Assembly: GCA_900754805.1 (NCBI GenBank)
Contig: CAAEEE010000401.1
Location: 1-13,385 of the forward strand
Length of the DNA stretch: 13,385 nucleotides
Source: Clostridia bacterium
Lineage (GTDB): Bacteria > Bacillota > Clostridia > Peptostreptococcales > Anaerovoracaceae
Direction of reading: 5' to 3'
In this document: in pieces, positions 7,031-13,351 of the stretch
Layout of the letters: each line of letters begins with the position of its first letter
Position numbering within the stretch: the first letter of the stretch is position 1
Notes under the pieces: generated by a model
Databases searched by the model: none
The model's input: only the letters and a program-made list of their open reading frames with translations
What the model was told of the DNA's origin: nothing
Program-made: the position numbers and the translations under genes

Positions 7031-8801
7031 ATGAAAGCAACACTCAAACCGATTTTGCGGTTTATCAAACCATACCGCATGCAGCTTGCTGTCATCATTG
7101 CCGTTTTGGCGGCGGATGTCGGCGGCTCCCTGCTGGTGCCGACCATTACGGCGAATATGATTAACCATGCCGTCGGCGGCGGCACGATGGAGAAAATTGT
7201 AGCGGACGGCATTTTAATGCTGCTGATTTCACTGGTATCTGGTGCTTTGACCTTGCTGGGAAGCTGGCTTTCCGCAAGAGTTTCGGCAAACCTCGGCAGA
7301 GACCTGCGCTGCTCTCTCTATGATAAATCTCTCGCTTTCTCGGGCACGGATTTTGAAAGCTTCGGAACCGCTTCAATGATTACAAGAACGCTGAACGACA
7401 TCAATGTCATCCAGCAGGCATTTATCAACTTCGTGCAGATGGTACTTCCGGTTCCGATTATGTGCGTTTTAGGCATCGCGTTTTCCTTTGCAATCAGCCA
7501 AAAAATGGGTTTTTTAGTCTTGGGTGCCACCATATTTATCATGCTTGTCGCCCTGCTGATTATGCGAAAGGCTGCTCCCATCTTCGAGAAATTGCAGGAA
7601 TTCCTTGACCGCATGAATGTCGTGCTTCGTGAAAATCTGACCGGAGTTCGGGTTGTTCGCGCATTTAATAAACAGCAGCCCGAAACAAAAAGAATGAAGA
7701 AAACCTTCATGAATTATGCGGAGGCTTCCATCAGGGCAAACCGCCTGTTTGCAGGTCTGGACTGCTTAGCAACGGTTTTGATTAACTTTTGTATCGTTGC
7801 GATTTTATATCTGGGTGCCGACGATGTCGGCGCAGGCCGCATGGAAATCGGGGATATTACTGCGGTCACTGAATACGCCATCTGGATTCTTTTCTATGTT
7901 ATGATGGCTCAAATGGTCATTTTGCTGATTCCAAGGGCACTGACCTGTCTTCGCCGCGTGGAAGCGGTTCTGATGCTGGAGCCTGAAATTCAGGACGGTG
8001 ACAAGCTGACGGAATCTCAAGCACAGCAAAGCGCATCAGAGGATGAAAAAACGGTGGTTCGCTTTGATCATGCCTCCTTCCGCTTTTCGGACGCCGACGA
8101 AGAGACACTGTACGATATCAGCTTCACCTGCAGACGAGGTGAAACCACAGCAGTTATCGGAGGCACCGGAAGCGGAAAATCCACCCTCGTCAAGCTTCTT
8201 CTCCGTTTTCACGATGTGAGGGAAGGAAGGAAGGATTTGTCTCGGCTCGCAGGATATTCGTAGTCTTTCTCAGGAAAATCTCCGCAGCCGCATTGCCTAT
8301 GTGCCGCAAAAAGCATGGCTCTTCTCCGGAACGATTGCGGAAAATCTCCGCTACGGAAATGCGGAGGCTTCTGATGAGGATCTGCGCCATGCGCTCAAGG
8401 CTGCCCAGTCTGATTTTGTCTTTGATCTTCCGAAAGGCCTGGAAGCCCCGGTTGCGCAGGGCGGAACGAACTTTTCGGGTGGACAGAAGCAAAGACTTTC
8501 GATTGCTCGCGCGCTTGCAAAAAAAGCGGATTTATTCGTATTTGACGATAGCTTTTCTGCTCTTGACTTCAAGACGGACGCTGCGCTGCGTCATGCGCTT
8601 GCGTATGAAACCAAGGATGCCGCGGTCCTAATTATCGCCCAGCGCGTCAGCACAATCCGTCATGCGGATCAGATTCTGGTTTTGGATGAAGGACGGCTTG
8701 CAGGTCTCGGCACACATGAGGAACTGATGGACAGCTGCGAAATCTACCGCGACATCGCGAATTCTCAGATGAAAGGAAGTGAGCAGTATGCAGAAAAATA
8801 A
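7031..8801 (+). pseudogene. ABC exporter subunit A (permease-ATPase fusion), frameshifted
   Basis: Two adjoining frames form one ABC exporter half-transporter: 7031-8263 (410 aa) and the open frame covering 8301-8801. Restoring the frame gives about 588 aa, normal for the family. The first part has an N-terminal transmembrane domain (about residues 15-300) and Walker A GGTGSGKS (377-384). The second frame carries the Q-loop VPQKAWLFSGTIAENL, signature SGGQ (481-484), Walker B LFVFDDSFSALD and AQRVSTI. The frame breaks within a GGAA repeat at 8221-8234; removing four bases restores an uninterrupted EGRICLGSQDIRSLSQ. The Walker B Glu is Asp (D505) and the H-loop His is Gln (Q536), as in the degenerate-site subunit of heterodimeric exporters. 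As read, the product stops shortly after Walker A and cannot hydrolyse ATP. A sequencing or assembly error or phase variation are alternatives to true decay. The ribosome binding site GAGG is 14 nt from the ATG. Confidence 0.85.
8221..8234 (+). repeat. Tetranucleotide GGAA repeat at the frameshift
   Basis: The tract reads GGAAGGAAGGAAGG (three and a half GGAA units). With one unit fewer, the frame upstream (Walker A side) joins directly to the frame downstream (Q-loop side). This makes a slipped-strand change of one unit the simplest cause of the frameshift. Confidence 0.8.
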
Positions 8802-10602
8802 AACACAGACGAAAGATACGGTTCGTCGCTTTCTCCGTTCGATGGGAAAGCAAAAAATTCGGCTGCTTATCGTGCTCTTTTCCGTTGCTGCCTACACCGT
8901 TTTTAATATTCTGGCACCGCTTTACAGCGCAAGTGCCGTTGACCTAATCTGGAATCGAATCAAGGACGTCCGTGCTACGGGCGAAGCCTTCCACCTCACA
9001 TGGGCGGACGGCGGCGAGCAGATTCTGATTCTCCTACTGATTTATGCAGCAGCCGGAATCTTCTATATATTGCAAAACTTCCTGATGGCAAGCTTTGCAG
9101 AGCGTTTAAGCTGCCAGATTCGAAGCGAACTTTCCGAAAAACTGCACCGTCTGCCGCTCGCATATTACGACCGGAACCAAGCGGGCGAGGTGATGAGCCA
9201 TATCACCAATGATCTCGATAAAGTATCCGAAGCCCTGCAAACGGGCATGATTCGTCTCTTTGTCGCAGTCGGCACGGTAATCGGCTCCATCGTGATGATG
9301 CTGCGTTTCAGTGTGCTTCTGACTGTTGTCTTTTTAGGCTTTACCGCTTTTTCGATTTTCCTGACAAGCCGCATTGCCGAAAAAACACTGCGCTTCGCGA
9401 CACAGCGGCAGGAAGCGGTCGGCAGACTCAACGGACTGGTTGAGGAAGCCTACAGCGGCCGCATGGTAATCAAAGCCTTTAACTATGAGGAGCAAAGCTC
9501 GCAGAAGATTCACGAAGCAGCGGAACAGCTTGCGCGTACTTCCGAAAAGACGGACTTCGTGATGTACGCAGTCAACCCGGGAATCCGCCTTGTCAATCGC
9601 GCGGGCATGGTTGTAATTGCAATCCTCGGTGCCCGTATGCTGCTGACAGGAAACATGACTCCCGGCATCTTTCAGGCATTCTTCCAGTATGTCAATCAAG
9701 CGGGAGAACCGATTACCGAGCTCTCCTATATGATTAACTCCATGCAGTCGGCACTTGCCTCTATGACGCGTGTATATGAAATGATGGATGAAGAAGAAAT
9801 GCCGCCTTCGCCAAGTTTAAAGGAAAATGCGGAAAACTCAGCTGTGGCAGATACAAATAGGAACGGAGACAAAGCACGGGGCAAAATTGTTTTCTCTCAT
9901 GTGCGTTTCGGCTATACGCCGGAAAAGATGCTCATGCACGATGTTTCCTTCGAAACGCTCCCGGGTCAAAAAATCGCGATTGTCGGCAGTACCGGTGCCG
10001 GCAAGACGACGCTTGTCAATCTGCTGATGCGCTTTTACGATGCAAATGACGGCAAAATCCTTCTCGACGATCTGAATACCCCCTCGATGAGCAGAGAGGA
10101 ACTGCGCAGCCGCTTCGGCATGGTTCTTCAGGACACATGGCTGTTTGAAGGTACAATTGCAGAAAACATCGCTTATGGAAAGCCCGATGCAAGCCGCGAG
10201 GAAATTGTGGCAGCAGCAAAGGCTGCCCGTGCAGATTTCTTTATCCGCACGCTGCCGCAGGGCTATGACACAGTGCTCACGAACGACGCAGAAAATATTT
10301 CTGTCGGACAGCGCCAGCTTCTGACCATCGCGCGCATCTTTCTCTGTGACCCGTCGATTTTGATTCTCGACGAAGCGACCTCCTCGGTCGATACCCGTAC
10401 AGAAATGGAAATCGGCAAAGCGATGAATGCGCTTATGCACGGCAGAACCAGCTTCGTTATCGCCCATCGTCTTTCTACGATTGTCGACGCGGATTTGATT
10501 TTAGTCATGGCAGACGGCAACATTATCGAGCAAGGAAATCACAAACAGCTCCTCGCCGCAGATGGTGCCTATGCTAAGCTGTATAACAGTCAGTTCGCAT
10601 AA
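8788..10602 (+). CDS. ABC exporter subunit B (permease-ATPase fusion)
   Basis: This 604-aa half-transporter has an N-terminal transmembrane domain (residues about 20-330) and a C-terminal nucleotide-binding domain. Walker A GSTGAGKTT lies near residues 400-409, then the Q-loop VLQDTWLFEGTIAENIAYG, signature ENISVGQRQLLTIAR (S505-V-G-Q, not SGGQ), Walker B ILILDEATSSVD with catalytic E529, and H-loop AHRLSTI with H560. The altered signature paired with intact Glu and His is complementary to subunit A's defects. The two should therefore form an asymmetric heterodimer with one active ATP site, as in the LmrCD/BmrCD/TM287-288 type of multidrug exporter; substrate unknown. I chose ATG 8788 (AAGGA 10 nt upstream) over GTG 8779, which nearly touches the ribosome binding site. 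It overlaps the end of subunit A by 14 nt. Confidence 0.92.
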   Translation: MQKNKTQTKDTVRRFLRSMGKQKIRLLIVLFSVAAYTVFNILAPLYSASAVDLIWNRIKDVRATGEAFHLTWADGGEQILILLLIYAAAGIFYILQNFLMASFAERLSCQIRSELSEKLHRLPLAYYDRNQAGEVMSHITNDLDKVSEALQTGMIRLFVAVGTVIGSIVMMLRFSVLLTVVFLGFTAFSIFLTSRIAEKTLRFATQRQEAVGRLNGLVEEAYSGRMVIKAFNYEEQSSQKIHEAAEQLARTSEKTDFVMYAVNPGIRLVNRAGMVVIAILGARMLLTGNMTPGIFQAFFQYVNQAGEPITELSYMINSMQSALASMTRVYEMMDEEEMPPSPSLKENAENSAVADTNRNGDKARGKIVFSHVRFGYTPEKMLMHDVSFETLPGQKIAIVGSTGAGKTTLVNLLMRFYDANDGKILLDDLNTPSMSREELRSRFGMVLQDTWLFEGTIAENIAYGKPDASREEIVAAAKAARADFFIRTLPQGYDTVLTNDAENISVGQRQLLTIARIFLCDPSILILDEATSSVDTRTEMEIGKAMNALMHGRTSFVIAHRLSTIVDADLILVMADGNIIEQGNHKQLLAADGAYAKLYNSQFA

Positions 10603-10615
10603 TTCACATAAAAAT

Positions 10616-10642
10616 GATAGGCTGCCGTATTGGCAGCCTATC
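10616..10642 (-). terminator. Shared convergent terminator (carboxypeptidase operon / ABC operon)
   Basis: GATAGGCTGCC, loop GTATT, GGCAGCCTATC is a perfect 11-bp stem with a 5-nt loop. On the minus strand it is followed by ATTTTTAT, so it terminates the dac-DUF3343 transcript; the DUF3343 stop codon lies inside the stem. On the plus strand the T tract is weak, so it would end the ABC operon transcript less efficiently. Confidence 0.85.
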
Positions 10643-10901
10643 GGATTCTTATATAGCCTTTTTTATTTCGACTCTCTCTTTTTACACGGAAAACACCTAT
10701 CGGTATGATTTGTTTGCTGTCCATGACCGCCATAACCGCTTCGATATTGCTGTTTCGGAGATAAAGCCCCGTCCCACATGATCTTACAAGCTCGGGCGGC
10801 AGCTTTTTCATGGTAGAGCGAATACCGCTCTCCTCAAGCATATCCTGGGCATATGCCGCTTTGTAAAAAGATGAAAATGACAGAATATATTCCTGTTCCA
10901 C
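10638..10901 (-). CDS. Small DUF3343 (putative Se/S carrier-like) protein
   Basis: The 87-aa product begins VEQEYILSFSSFYKAAYAQ (initiator GTG) and contains an alpha/beta fold pattern with LPPELVRSCGTGLYL, where the conserved Cys-Gly pair matches the DUF3343 family (annotated in databases as putative Se/S carrier-like). The biochemical role is not established. The start is the GTG at 10901, preceded by the excellent site AGGAGGT at 7-nt spacing. A longer frame starting at 10967 would overlap the carboxypeptidase gene and adds residues atypical of the family. It lies 50 bp after the carboxypeptidase stop with no terminator between, so the two are likely co-transcribed. Confidence 0.8.
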   Translation of the reverse strand: MEQEYILSFSSFYKAAYAQDMLEESGIRSTMKKLPPELVRSCGTGLYLRNSNIEAVMAVMDSKQIIPIGVFRVKRESRNKKGYIRIR

Positions 10902-10951
10902 TTGATTTACCTCCTCTTTCGCATGTAATAACCCGCTTGGATTTTCTCCGC

Positions 10952-12187
10952 TCAGGCTTTTTTCCAACCTGTGACTTTTCTCATCGCAAGATCCTTGAAG
11001 CTTGCTTTTTCAACGCCCTTCTCTGCTAAAACAGGATAACTGCCAACTTCTTTTCCGCCTTTGTATACAACCATCTCGCCGACCTTATCGCCTGCCGCAA
11101 GCGGCAGTGGTACATTTTCATCCAGCTTGATTTCGCTCGTCACCGAATCCTTCTCACCCTTTGCTGCAAGCGCTGTCATCTTTTCGCCCGCTACAAGGCG
11201 CACCATCTCGGGCGTTCCCCTTGCAATCCGCATTTCGCCGACAACATCGCCTTTTTCGGCAGTGACGACTGTTTCATAGTTAGCAAATCCATAGTCAAAC
11301 AACTTTGCAACCTGTGCGTTTCGGATTTTGGAAGTCTGACAGCCGAGCACGACTGCAATCAGGTGCGTATCGTCTCTGGCTGCCGATGCACTGAGACAGA
11401 AGCCTGCGTCGTTTGTGAATCCGGTCTTGATGCCGTTGCAGCCCGGATAGGCTTTGATCAGCTTGTTGGTATTCGTCAGTCCAAACTCCTTCTCTTTGCC
11501 CGGAAGACCCACGGTTATCGTGCTCTGCCAGGTGGTAAACCACTTGTGAGTTTCCTCGAAGCTGTAGAGACGTTTCGACATGACTGCTATATCATATGCG
11601 CTGGAATAGTGATCTGCTACAGGAAGTCCGTTCGTATTGACAAAATGCGTGTCGACCATCCCCAGTTCCTTCGCGCGAGCGTTCATGCGCTCCACGAAAA
11701 TTTCTTCGCTGCCTGCCACATATTCGGCAAGCGCCACACAGCCGTCGTTGGCAGACGCCATCGCAACGCCTTCCATCAGCTCGCGCACCGGATGCGTTTC
11801 ACCAACCTCCATGTACATCTGACTACCTCCCATGGAAGCGGCGCGTTCCGAAATCGTAACTTCATCGTCAAGGGTGATTTTGCCGTTTTCCACGGACTCC
11901 ATCACGAGCAGCATCGTCATAACCTTCGTTACAGACGCAAGCGGCAGCTCCTTATGTGCATCCTGCTGAAACAGCACCTCTCCGCTCTCCGCGTCAATCA
12001 GAACCGCGCCCTTGGCTTCGACGCTGAAGGCTGCCTGCGGTCCTTTATCGCGGCTCGGCACATCGTTTACGGTTTCAACTTCAATCGGCTCCTGCTTCGG
12101 CAGCTTTTCTCCTAATCGTGAAAGTCCAACGAATCCGCAGAGAATCAGGCTTACCCCCACAAGACTCGATATTATCTTTTTCCACAT
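10952..12187 (-). CDS. D-alanyl-D-alanine carboxypeptidase (PBP5/DacF-like, peptidase S11)
   Basis: This 411-aa enzyme trims the terminal D-Ala of peptidoglycan stem peptides and acts outside the membrane. It has an N-terminal hydrophobic segment (residues about 5-22; signal peptide or anchor). The three serine-DD-peptidase motifs are S85-V-T-K, S145-A-N and K254-T-G in GIKTGFTNDAGFCLSA. A C-terminal PBP5-type beta domain (about 300-395) ends in a short basic tail. It resembles DacF/DacA enzymes of spore formers, but I cannot say which. The start ATG at 12187 lies 7 nt after GTGAGG; this ribosome binding site is inside a strong hairpin (12190-12236), suggesting regulated translation. It heads an operon with the DUF3343 gene, and four Spo0A boxes lie about 280-320 bp upstream. 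Confidence 0.93.
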   Translation of the reverse strand: MWKKIISSLVGVSLILCGFVGLSRLGEKLPKQEPIEVETVNDVPSRDKGPQAAFSVEAKGAVLIDAESGEVLFQQDAHKELPLASVTKVMTMLLVMESVENGKITLDDEVTISERAASMGGSQMYMEVGETHPVRELMEGVAMASANDGCVALAEYVAGSEEIFVERMNARAKELGMVDTHFVNTNGLPVADHYSSAYDIAVMSKRLYSFEETHKWFTTWQSTITVGLPGKEKEFGLTNTNKLIKAYPGCNGIKTGFTNDAGFCLSASAARDDTHLIAVVLGCQTSKIRNAQVAKLFDYGFANYETVVTAEKGDVVGEMRIARGTPEMVRLVAGEKMTALAAKGEKDSVTSEIKLDENVPLPLAAGDKVGEMVVYKGGKEVGSYPVLAEKGVEKASFKDLAMRKVTGWKKA

Positions 12188-12189
12188 TA

Positions 12190-12236
12190 AAAAGCCTCAC
12201 CCTTTCACCTTTAGTGGTAAAGTATATGAGGCTTTT
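12190..12236 (-). promoter_or_regulatory. Hairpin over the carboxypeptidase ribosome binding site (element copy 1)
   Basis: In the carboxypeptidase transcript AAAAGCCTCA (12236-12227) pairs perfectly over 10 bp with TGAGGCTTTT (12199-12190), which contains the GAGG ribosome binding site. An inner stem CTTTACC/GGT-G-AAAG with one bulged G fits inside. The 3' arm runs into five T, so the element could act as a terminator as well as a translation block. A near-identical element occurs at 12805-12852. Confidence 0.65.
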
Positions 12237-12368
12237 GTTTTAAATATAACTTTAACTCGCCTTTAGAAGATATTTCGTAAGCGCACAATAACCCGGTGCC
12301 GGTCATAGAGCCGCTCTTTTCTCTCGCCTTGCCTTTAAAGGTCGGGCTATTTCTCCTTTTTTCCGTTT

Positions 12369-12406
12369 TTAGATGTTTCTCTATAAAATCGACTTCTTGT
12401 TCTAAA
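12369..12406 (-). repeat. 38-bp motif, copy R2 (left outer, minus orientation)
   Basis: TTTAGAACA at its start and ATCTAA(AA) at its end are separated by exactly 23 bases. The internal AAACTC seen in the other copies is GAAGTC here. It begins 52 bp from copy R1 in the same orientation. Confidence 0.75.
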
Positions 12407-12420
12407 TTTTCGGCACGATT

Positions 12421-12458
12421 TTAGATGTAAAATACAAAAATGGAGTTTCTGTTCTAAA
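12421..12458 (-). repeat. 38-bp motif, copy R1 (left inner, minus orientation)
   Basis: TTTAGAACA-G-AAACTC, 16 variable bases, ATCTAA(AA). The first 16 bases match copy R3 on the opposite strand at 15 of 16 positions, forming an inverted repeat across the region's centre. Confidence 0.8.
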
Positions 12459-12465
12459 TTTCTGT

Positions 12466-12502
12466 TGGCGAAGTTTGTCGAAAGATGTCGAACAGTGTCG
12501 AA
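12466..12502 (+). promoter_or_regulatory. Four tandem Spo0A boxes (10-bp period)
   Basis: TGGCGAA (12466), TGTCGAA (12476), TGTCGAA (12486) and TGTCGAA (12496) lie head to tail, each separated by exactly 3 bp. All fit the Spo0A consensus TGNCGAA. Tandem boxes at 10-bp spacing are known to bind Spo0A cooperatively on one DNA face. The nearest downstream gene is the carboxypeptidase gene on the minus strand (start 12187). No plus-strand gene follows within the window, so the controlled promoter is not certain. Confidence 0.75.
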
Positions 12503-12520
12503 TCTTTCTTTTAGTACATT

Positions 12521-12539
12521 TTTTCTGAATCCCAGAAAA
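12521..12539. other. Central hairpin of the dyad region
   Basis: TTTTCTG, loop AATCC, CAGAAAA forms a perfect 7-bp stem. Its centre (12530) nearly coincides with the midpoint (about 12528.5) between the inner repeat copies R1 and R3. It is not a convincing terminator, since the stem is A/T-rich and short. Confidence 0.5.
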
Positions 12540-12598
12540 GGAATATATGCCTTTAAATGAAATAATATGGGTATAATTCAAGGTATTTCTGTAATTTT

Positions 12599-12636
12599 TT
12601 TAGAACATAAACTCACTTTTCTTCTTCAATATCTAA
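12599..12636 (+). repeat. 38-bp motif, copy R3 (right inner, plus orientation)
   Basis: TTTAGAACA-T-AAACTC, 16 variable bases, ATCTAA(AA). It has the same internal spacing as R1 but the opposite orientation, and lies 60 bp from the central hairpin (R1 lies 62 bp from it). Confidence 0.8.
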
Positions 12637-12650
12637 AACCCGAATAAAAA

Positions 12651-12688
12651 TTTAGAACACAAACTCAAAAAAGTCCTTCTATATCTAA
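12651..12688 (+). repeat. 38-bp motif, copy R4 (right outer, plus orientation)
   Basis: TTTAGAACA-C-AAACTC, 16 variable bases, ATCTAA(TT). It starts exactly 52 bp after R3, the same period as R1 to R2 on the other side. Confidence 0.78.
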
Positions 12689-12804
12689 TTTCCAAAGAAG
12701 AAGACTTCCAAAGCGGTAGACATCTGCAAATCTCATCCCCGTTTCCTTTGTATGCATAGGTTATCCCCTCCACCCGATTTGTAGATTTCAATTTTCTACA
12801 CAAC

Positions 12805-12852
12805 AAAAGCCTCATTCTTTCACCTTTGATGGCAAAATTACTTGAGGCTTTT
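12805..12852 (-). terminator. Terminator of the 164-aa gene (element copy 2)
   Basis: Four bases after the stop codon of the gene at 12857, AAAAGCCTCA (12852-12843) pairs over 10 bp with TGAGGCTTTT (12814-12805), followed by GTTGTG. An inner stem TTTTGCC/GGT-G-AAAG with a bulged G matches copy 1, with an A-T pair replaced by G-T. The plus-strand reading is also terminator-like (TTTTTGTTTT). Confidence 0.7.
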
Positions 12853-12856
12853 TGTT

Positions 12857-13351
12857 TTATTCAGCAGTCGGACCGATCTGTGCCCTGCCGTTCTTATGCT
12901 TGTCCAAATAAAACAGATAGCCTAAAAACTTTCTGTTTTCACTTTCTATGTCCTCCTGCGTTACGCCGCGGGCGAGGAATAATTCTTCATGCAGCACCCA
13001 CGAGTCCGTACTGAAAAAGCCTGATTCTTTTTCGATAGTAAGCGTAATCTCATTTGAATCACATTGTGCGGAATATAGCCGCTCACTTTTGGAATTTTCC
13101 AAAATAAGGAATGAAATCGGTGAAAACCCAACCCCTTCAGGGCAGTTTGCTTCATAACTTTCCTTAAAAAATTGTAGTTCCAAACCATCAACAATTCTTT
13201 CTTTGTAGTCAAAATTCTCGTCCAAATACTGTTCTAAGAGATTGTAATTATACGATTTGGGTTCCACTTTTCCTCTGTATCTTCTAAGCAGCTCCTGATT
13301 CAAGTCTGCTTCCGGATTTTTATGAAAAATACCGATTGCTGGTTTTTCCAT
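12857..13351 (-). CDS. Hypothetical protein, 164 aa
   Basis: I do not recognise this protein. It is soluble-looking, acidic and rich in E, K, S, F and Y, with no signal peptide, transmembrane helix or repeat. The N-terminal third (residues about 15-50) is charged and probably helical. The middle is beta-like, with GVGFSPISFLILENSKSERLY and the ITLTIEKESGFFS stretch. Near the C-terminus is LARGVTQEDIESENRKFLGY. The ATG at 13351 is preceded by GAGAGG at 8-nt spacing, so it is likely a real gene. It ends in its own terminator (12805-12852). Its promoter would lie at or beyond the right edge of the window. Its link to the carboxypeptidase operon is only positional. Confidence 0.7.
   Translation of the reverse strand: MEKPAIGIFHKNPEADLNQELLRRYRGKVEPKSYNYNLLEQYLDENFDYKERIVDGLELQFFKESYEANCPEGVGFSPISFLILENSKSERLYSAQCDSNEITLTIEKESGFFSTDSWVLHEELFLARGVTQEDIESENRKFLGYLFYLDKHKNGRAQIGPTAE

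Larger units (their letters stand above)
12237..12804. other. Gene-free, highly organised intergenic region
   Basis: I find no convincing gene here. Listed separately are four Spo0A boxes (12466-12502), four copies of a 38-bp motif and a central hairpin (12521-12539). Other items: a perfect TATAAT at 12572-12577 on the plus strand without a good -35; a SigH-like AAAGGAATA...TGAAAT around 12536-12562 on the plus strand; short palindromes near 12310 (AGAGCCGCTCT) and 12332-12341 (CCTTTAAAGG); a GTAGA/TCTAC inverted repeat at 12781-12799; and an unproven 31-codon frame (12306-12211, minus). The stretch 12689-12780 shows nothing I can name. Confidence 0.6.

Noticed and set aside
10902..10967. ATG start at 10967 for the DUF3343 protein
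   Set aside because: It overlaps the carboxypeptidase end and lacks a ribosome binding site, while the GTG at 10901 has AGGAGGT at 7 nt and matches the family start.
11363..12115. Long plus-strand open frame (250 codons) opposite the carboxypeptidase gene
   Set aside because: It is fully antisense to a gene with all three catalytic motifs and shows no family features; a shadow frame.
12536..12577. SigH-like and TATAAT promoter sequences on the plus strand downstream of the Spo0A boxes
   Set aside because: Neither has both elements well matched, and no plus-strand gene follows within the window; left as a note, not as a promoter call.
12567..12647. 26-codon plus-strand frame starting at 12567 through repeat R3
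   Set aside because: No ribosome binding site, and its start overlaps the TATAAT sequence; too little support to call a gene.
12369..12688. Repeats with regular 52-bp period resembling a small CRISPR array
   Set aside because: Only two copies per side in opposite orientations, the conserved parts are split and only partly identical, and there are no cas genes.
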